Below, piece by piece: positions 59,531-63,306 of a stretch of 63,306 nucleotides of DNA (positions within the stretch are counted from its first letter, which is position 1; every line of letters begins with the position of its first letter). The DNA comes from Streptomyces melanogenes (GTDB taxonomy: Bacteria > Actinomycetota > Actinomycetes > Streptomycetales > Streptomycetaceae), in contig NZ_BMTS01000031.1 in NCBI RefSeq assembly GCF_014649795.1, positions 1 through 63,306 of the forward strand, in the 5' to 3' direction. The position numbers were made by a program, and so were the translations under genes. Below the pieces are notes generated by a model, which ran no database searches, had not been told where the DNA came from, and saw nothing but the letters and a program-made list of their open reading frames with translations.

Positions 59531-60820
59531 ATGATGGCCGAGATGAAGGCGTCCCACGCCCGCAGCCCTCGTGGCAAACGACGTGTAGTGGCGATCGGTG
59601 TGCTGATCACCACCGGGGTGATGGGCATCGCGTCGGTGTCCTACGGCGGCGAGGTGTTCGATACCGGGGGAAAGACCACCGCCACGAGTCAACCCGACTG
59701 CGTCCAGCCGGGAGGCTCGCTGGGGAAGCCGGGTACGGGTGCTCCCGGTGCCGGCGAACCGAGCGCGAGTGTTCCGGCTGGGGGCGGCCCCGGTGCGGGC
59801 GCGCCTGGTGCGGCCAAGCCGGGTGGAGGTTTACCGGCGGGGGGCAACCCCGGTGCAGGGAACGCTGGTTCGGGTAGTCCGGGCGCGGGTGTTCCGGGAG
59901 AGGGTGTTTCGGGAGGGGGCGACCCGGGTGCGGAGAATCCGGGTGGGGGTGTGCCGGGCGCAGGAAGCCCGGGCACGGGTGTTTCGGGAGGAGGCGACCC
60001 GGGTGCGGGGAATCCGGGTGGGGGTGTGCCGAGCGCGGGAAGCCCGGGCGCAGGCGTGCCGGGTATGGGCGATCCCAGCCCCGTAGAGCCGAACGAGCAG
60101 GAACAGACCGTGCCGGAGCCGACGGGGCAGGACAAGGCCGAGGAGGAGCCGGCGCAGGGACAGGCCGCAGAAGAGCAGGCCGAAAACGCGCCCGCCGAGG
60201 AGGAATCCCCCCAAGAAGGGTTGAAGCTCGAAGCGGCGACGGCGGGCGCAGGTGCGGCGGACGGACCGTGCGGGAACCCGAACAGTCGCCAGCCCCGCGG
60301 CGTCTGGACTGAAGGCCCTGGTGCGCCTTCACCGGGGCATCCGGGAGCGAAGTTCAGCGTCGAGCTGTACAACAGCATCGCCCGGATGCCCAACAAGGAG
60401 TTCATCAACTTGCGGAACCGGGTCATCAAATCCCGGTCGGCGGATCCAAGGGCGGCTCAGCTGAAGCGCAGCTTCTACGCCGATGGATGCAGCTATCCGT
60501 TAATGAAAGGACTCGGGAATTGGATTTCTTGGCAGTCCACAGTCGATGCGTGCCTTCAGCACGACTTCCGGTACACCGTCGGCCCGAACACCCTGACTCA
60601 AGCCTCACAGAAAGCGGACCGGTCTGGAGCCGATCTTCAGCTCGGGATCAACATACAGGAGGGGGGCCACTTCGACAGTATTCCCAATGGGTATATTTTC
60701 TATAAGGCGGTCGACGCGTACGGCAGGGATCATTATGTGACTCAGCCGGGTACGGTCGGGGAAAAGACTATTGGGTCGATGGCTGACCTGAACGCCATCC
60801 TCCAGGCCTCGTCCTCGTAG
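59531..60820 (+). CDS. Prokaryotic phospholipase A2-like protein on a Gly/Ala/Pro-rich stalk, 429 aa
   Basis: An N-terminal basic segment and membrane/signal helix (RRVVAIGVLITTGVMGIASV) lead to a low-complexity region (~residues 55-185) of irregular GAG/GSG/PGAG units such as GGGDPGAGNPGGGVPSAGSP, then an acidic Glu/Gln stretch (QEQTVPEPTGQDKAEEEPAQ). The C-terminal ~150 residues resemble actinobacterial secreted PLA2: YADGCSYPLMKGLGNWISWQ, ACLQHDFRYT (His344-Asp345 catalytic pair) and KADRSGADLQLGIN. Codon usage is less GC-rich than average. It probably hydrolyses phospholipids while held off the cell surface; surface anchoring is inference. Confidence 0.82.
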   Translation: MMAEMKASHARSPRGKRRVVAIGVLITTGVMGIASVSYGGEVFDTGGKTTATSQPDCVQPGGSLGKPGTGAPGAGEPSASVPAGGGPGAGAPGAAKPGGGLPAGGNPGAGNAGSGSPGAGVPGEGVSGGGDPGAENPGGGVPGAGSPGTGVSGGGDPGAGNPGGGVPSAGSPGAGVPGMGDPSPVEPNEQEQTVPEPTGQDKAEEEPAQGQAAEEQAENAPAEEESPQEGLKLEAATAGAGAADGPCGNPNSRQPRGVWTEGPGAPSPGHPGAKFSVELYNSIARMPNKEFINLRNRVIKSRSADPRAAQLKRSFYADGCSYPLMKGLGNWISWQSTVDACLQHDFRYTVGPNTLTQASQKADRSGADLQLGINIQEGGHFDSIPNGYIFYKAVDAYGRDHYVTQPGTVGEKTIGSMADLNAILQASSS

Positions 60821-60859
60821 CACGGCTTCCCTGGCTTGCGTCGGCGCGGTGTGCATAGC

Positions 60860-61431
60860 CGTCGGTGAAGAGTTGCTTGGGCACCTACGAGCCCGGAGCA
60901 CTCCGGCTCTCGGTGGCCACGTCGAGGCCCCAGCTGCCTCAGTCGTCGACGGCGCACCCCTGCGACCTTCTTGGCCTTCGCGAGTTCCTTAGTGGGCGAT
61001 TCGTCCTTCAACGGGGCCGTGGTGCAAGGATTTCCCTGCCGCAGGCACGGATGATCTCATCGCGCCACTTCTTGGCGAGCGGACCGTCTCCCCCTGCGGC
61101 GTCCTTATTGGGTCCGACCTCGCCCTTCGCCTCCCCCTCGGTTATGACCTCTGTCTCGATGCCGGCGGCCTGCGCCCTCTTCGTCAGGCAGGTGTTCCAT
61201 GCGGCCCAGAATTCCTCGGATTTCTGCTCTGCCTCAGGCGTGTCGGACGTGACCTTCGTCCTCGGCGGGGGCGTCGTCGCCGCTGCCGGTCTGCTTCCCG
61301 TCGTTCTTCGGAAGCGAGGTGACCTTGGTGTTGTCATTGCCGCAGCCGACGAGGACGGTGACCGCGAGGATGGCGGTGAGGGCGGCGGCGCAGGCTTGCC
61401 GAACCCGCGGGCGGTTGCAGGGAGAGGGCAT
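60860..61431 (-). pseudogene. Degraded paralogue of the 58204 lipoprotein gene
   Basis: ATG 61431 starts MPSPCNRPRVRQACAAALTA and ILAVTVLVGCGND (lipobox VGC), closely parallel to the intact copy (SSSYNRPRGRQVCFAALTG). The frame then breaks near 61245 into EFWAAWNTCLTKRAQAAGIE and TEVITEGEAKGEVGP, and again near 61010 into ESPTKELAKAKKV. At least two frameshifts separate fragments that each align with the intact lipoprotein. It is a duplication that has decayed. Confidence 0.78.
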
Positions 61432-62293
61432 GGATGTGCTCCGATCCTGGTAGGGGGAAAGGGGGTTGGGGTTTGGAGTCAGGGGCCCGCGAGGGCCCCG
61501 GTCGGGGTGAGGCGGGCAGTGCATACGCTTGGACAGAGGCCAGCGACGGCGCTGACGCCGTAGAGGCCAGGCCACCGAGGGCGGCCGACGCAGGGAACGC
61601 CGTGGGCCCGGACGGTGTGACGGCCCACGCCGCCGCTCCCGCCACGCCGTTGGCGGCACCCGCCGGCCCGCCCAGGAGGCGCAACACCAACGACTTGGTG
61701 AGGAGGCGGATCCGGCCGCGGGTAGGCACCCGGGGTCCGTCGTGTCCCGATCGTGGTACGCCGCTCTAGAACCGATAGATCATGGTGTGGGCGACGACGG
61801 CACTGTCAGAGAGCCGGGCGACGGCCGCGAGCCCCAGAACAGGGCCGAGGAGCCCGGTTCGGGCAGCAGCGGCGTCAGGCGCGGGATGCCCGTGATGGTG
61901 AACCAGGTCGCACCGATGAACCGGGGCCCATGAGGTCGTGCAGGGGCAGGTCGGTGATGTCCAGGCGGCCGCGGGCGACGATCGAAGAGATGCACGAGGC
62001 GTCGCCGGGGGGTCCGTGTGCGGGACGCCGATGGCGCCGCTGGGGTCCAGCACCACTCCAGCAGGGGTGGCATCGCTGGTGGCCAGCAACAGTCAGGGGA
62101 GGGGCCCAGGCAGACCACGTCGTCGACATGGGCGACGGAGGGCTGTGCGACGCGATGAGTCCCAGCGTGAGGCCCTCGACTCCATCTGCCGGAGCCTGTC
62201 GTGGCCTTCGGCCCGGCTTGGGGCTGGGGCTGGGGCGGAGCTCGTGGGGGGCTTCAGTGATCGAGGGGCCGTAAACGATGAAGGAAAGGCGGA
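61432..62293. other. Region without a supported gene
   Basis: About 860 bp upstream of the degraded lipoprotein gene. Frames on the minus strand give Pro/Arg/Ala-rich strings such as LTPLLPEPGSSALFWGSRPS, which I cannot tie to a family. It may be remnant DNA from the duplication or from a deleted gene. Confidence 0.4.
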
Positions 62294-62433
62294 GTGATTC
62301 CCTCTCCCTCTTCAACGGGCGGCTCACGGCGCCGGATTGTCTGGGTTTCACATACACGTCCCCGCCCCCCATGGTTGATTGATCGCTAACGATAGGGAGC
62401 ATTTTTAGGCGCAGCGGCTAAGCGAGGTACACC
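62294..62433 (-). repeat. Dispersed ~142-bp repeat, copy B
   Basis: Same orientation as copy A. The 60-bp core (62374-62433) shares ~87% with copy C over an ungapped alignment. It is the most divergent copy. Confidence 0.75.
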
Positions 62434-62578
62434 TGAGTTACGAGGTCCCGAAGGCCGCCGCCTCACCGTTGGCCGTTCGTGCCTGCCGGAGGTCGAACAC
62501 GACTGGGTCGGTGGAACGGGGGCGTGGTCCGAGCGGCTCGGAAGGTGCGGCGGCGGGCCTGGAAGGCCTCGGGACTTA

Positions 62579-62720
62579 GGTGTGCCTCACTTAGCCGCTG
62601 CGTCCAAGAATGCTCCCTATCGTGAGTGATCATTCAACTATTGAGGGGGCGGGGAGATGTATGCGGGATCTGGTCAATCCAGCGTCGTGAGCCGCCCGTT
62701 GGAGATGGAGAGGGAATCAC
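62579..62720 (+). repeat. Dispersed ~142-bp repeat, copy C (inverted)
   Basis: Faces the opposite direction from copies A and B. The core is 62579-62638 and the distal block GTGAGCCGCCCGTTGGAGAT starts at 62687. The DNA beyond (to 63153) holds no gene I can support, but similarity to the DNA leading to the lipoprotein start continues patchily (GCAGCCCACCGCGCACTACC). Confidence 0.8.
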
Positions 62721-63153
62721 TCGGCCTCTCCGACAACACGTACGCCCGCTCGATCGCCGCAGCCCACCGCGCACTACCCCCAGGCCTACACCGCCCGGAG
62801 AACACGGCACGTTCCGGCAGGTCGAGTCGAGGGGCACGTGCGGGCGCAGGCTCCGTATGACCGGGCTCGACGCTGACCGGTCAGCGTGCTCCGGCCGCCC
62901 GCCACCGCGCCGGTTGGTGCGGTGCCCGATTCCGCGTGCAGCCGGAATGTCTCGACCAGTCGGTGTCGGACCATCCCCGCGCGGGTGACCAGCTATTTCT
63001 TCTGCACTCATCTTGTACAGCCATGGAGTTGAGCATGTCCATCGTCATTGCTCTCCGGGGGCTCGCCGCTGACGCGATACGAGCCGATGGTGAATCACCT
63101 GCTCCCCGCTTCACCGCCAAGGGATCCGGCCGCCTCCACCGGGGCGCGATCCA

Positions 63154-63306
63154 GTGATTCCTGCCCTCATAGCGCAGCGGCGGGCCGACTCTCCGGTCAC
63201 GGCGACCCGTCACGGGCGGCTGTACGCACTGGACGGCCTGCGGCTGCTCGCCGCGCTGACCGTGGTGCTCTACCACTACATGGCGCGCGGCGGCGGCTGG
63301 CACGGC
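63154..63306 (+). CDS. Acyltransferase-3 family protein, N-terminal fragment cut by window end
   Basis: GTG 63154 begins 51 codons with no stop before the window edge. The sequence RHGRLYALDGLRLLAALTVV, then LYHYMARGGGW, is the characteristic first helix of acyl_transf_3 (OafA-like) membrane acyltransferases, with the conserved Arg-Leu-Leu-Ala and the His in YHY. The full protein would have ten or so membrane helices and modify a carbohydrate or lipid by O-acylation. Only the first segment is visible. Confidence 0.8.
   Translation, partial: MIPALIAQRRADSPVTATRHGRLYALDGLRLLAALTVVLYHYMARGGGWHG

Noticed and set aside
62560..62600. Iron-box-like sequence ACTTAGGTGTGCCTCACTTA near repeat copy C
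   Set aside because: It matches a DmdR/IdeR box at about 14 of 19 positions only, and the first half is not conserved in copies A and B.
62657..62860. Small coding sequence from ATG 62657 in repeat copy C (MYAGSGQSS...)
   Set aside because: In copy A the equivalent frame is shifted, so the peptide is not conserved although the DNA is.

Overview
The window is very GC-rich DNA with strong third-position GC bias, GTG/TTG starts behind GGAGG-type ribosome sites, twin secreted-lectin genes, a UGDH/AsnB island, DUF5937-ArsR and DUF6247-type proteins and an LL-DAP-type cell-wall gene set. This is a Streptomyces (or very close actinomycete) chromosome segment. Species cannot be fixed from the sequence alone.

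Layout. 0-9 kb: a broken IS630 transposase, a secreted ricin-fold lectin, an alpha/beta hydrolase, a glycosyltransferase-like protein, an ArsR/AraC/VOC cluster, then a cold-shock unit (Csp, DEAD-box helicase, a small SCO5918-type protein) and a MerR regulator. 9-11.6 kb: a divergent TetR/SDR pair with a clear palindromic operator, an NTF2-like protein and a DinB-family gene. 11.56-17.68 kb: an apparent genomic island inserted at the 3' end of the DinB gene. The last 106 bp of DinB is duplicated at its far edge. The island carries an XRE/TPR regulator, an asparagine-synthase-type amidotransferase, a Nudix hydrolase, a UDP-glucose/GDP-mannose-type dehydrogenase and an HD phosphohydrolase. 18-24 kb: a cell-envelope run (a GT51 protein with a degenerate transpeptidase domain, a polysaccharide-deacetylase-like protein, an amidase-domain protein, a trypsin-like protease). 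24-28 kb: gap, a GlxA-type regulator, and an MFS exporter with a MarR regulator. 28-32.6 kb: a toxin-antitoxin-like pair, a squalene/phytoene-synthase-like protein and a large HTH/coiled-coil protein. 32.7-39 kb: secreted hydrolases, a LysR relic, a two-component system and a second lectin. 39-46 kb: a Mom-like/cysteine-hydrolase-like fusion with a frameshifted membrane partner, small lipoproteins and another HTH/coiled-coil protein.

46-52 kb holds an ESX-like group (DUF1023-type hydrolase, WXG-like protein, lipoprotein). Next comes a free-standing tRNA-like gene with anticodon TCC, its own promoter and a terminator, then a sigma-like factor. An EF-Tu GTPase-domain/ricin fusion, currently broken by a one-base frameshift, follows. 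52-63 kb: membrane proteins, a quinone oxidoreductase, a secreted VCBS-repeat protein, a lipoprotein with a degraded paralogue, a phospholipase-A2-like protein on a Gly/Pro/Ala-rich stalk, three copies of a ~142-bp repeat, and the start of an acyltransferase cut by the window edge.

The most promising undescribed items are the DinB-flanked island with its sugar-nucleotide gene set, the atypical glycine-type tRNA, the EF-Tu/ricin fusion, and the Mom-like fusion with its partner. All functional statements are from reading motifs; no database search was possible.
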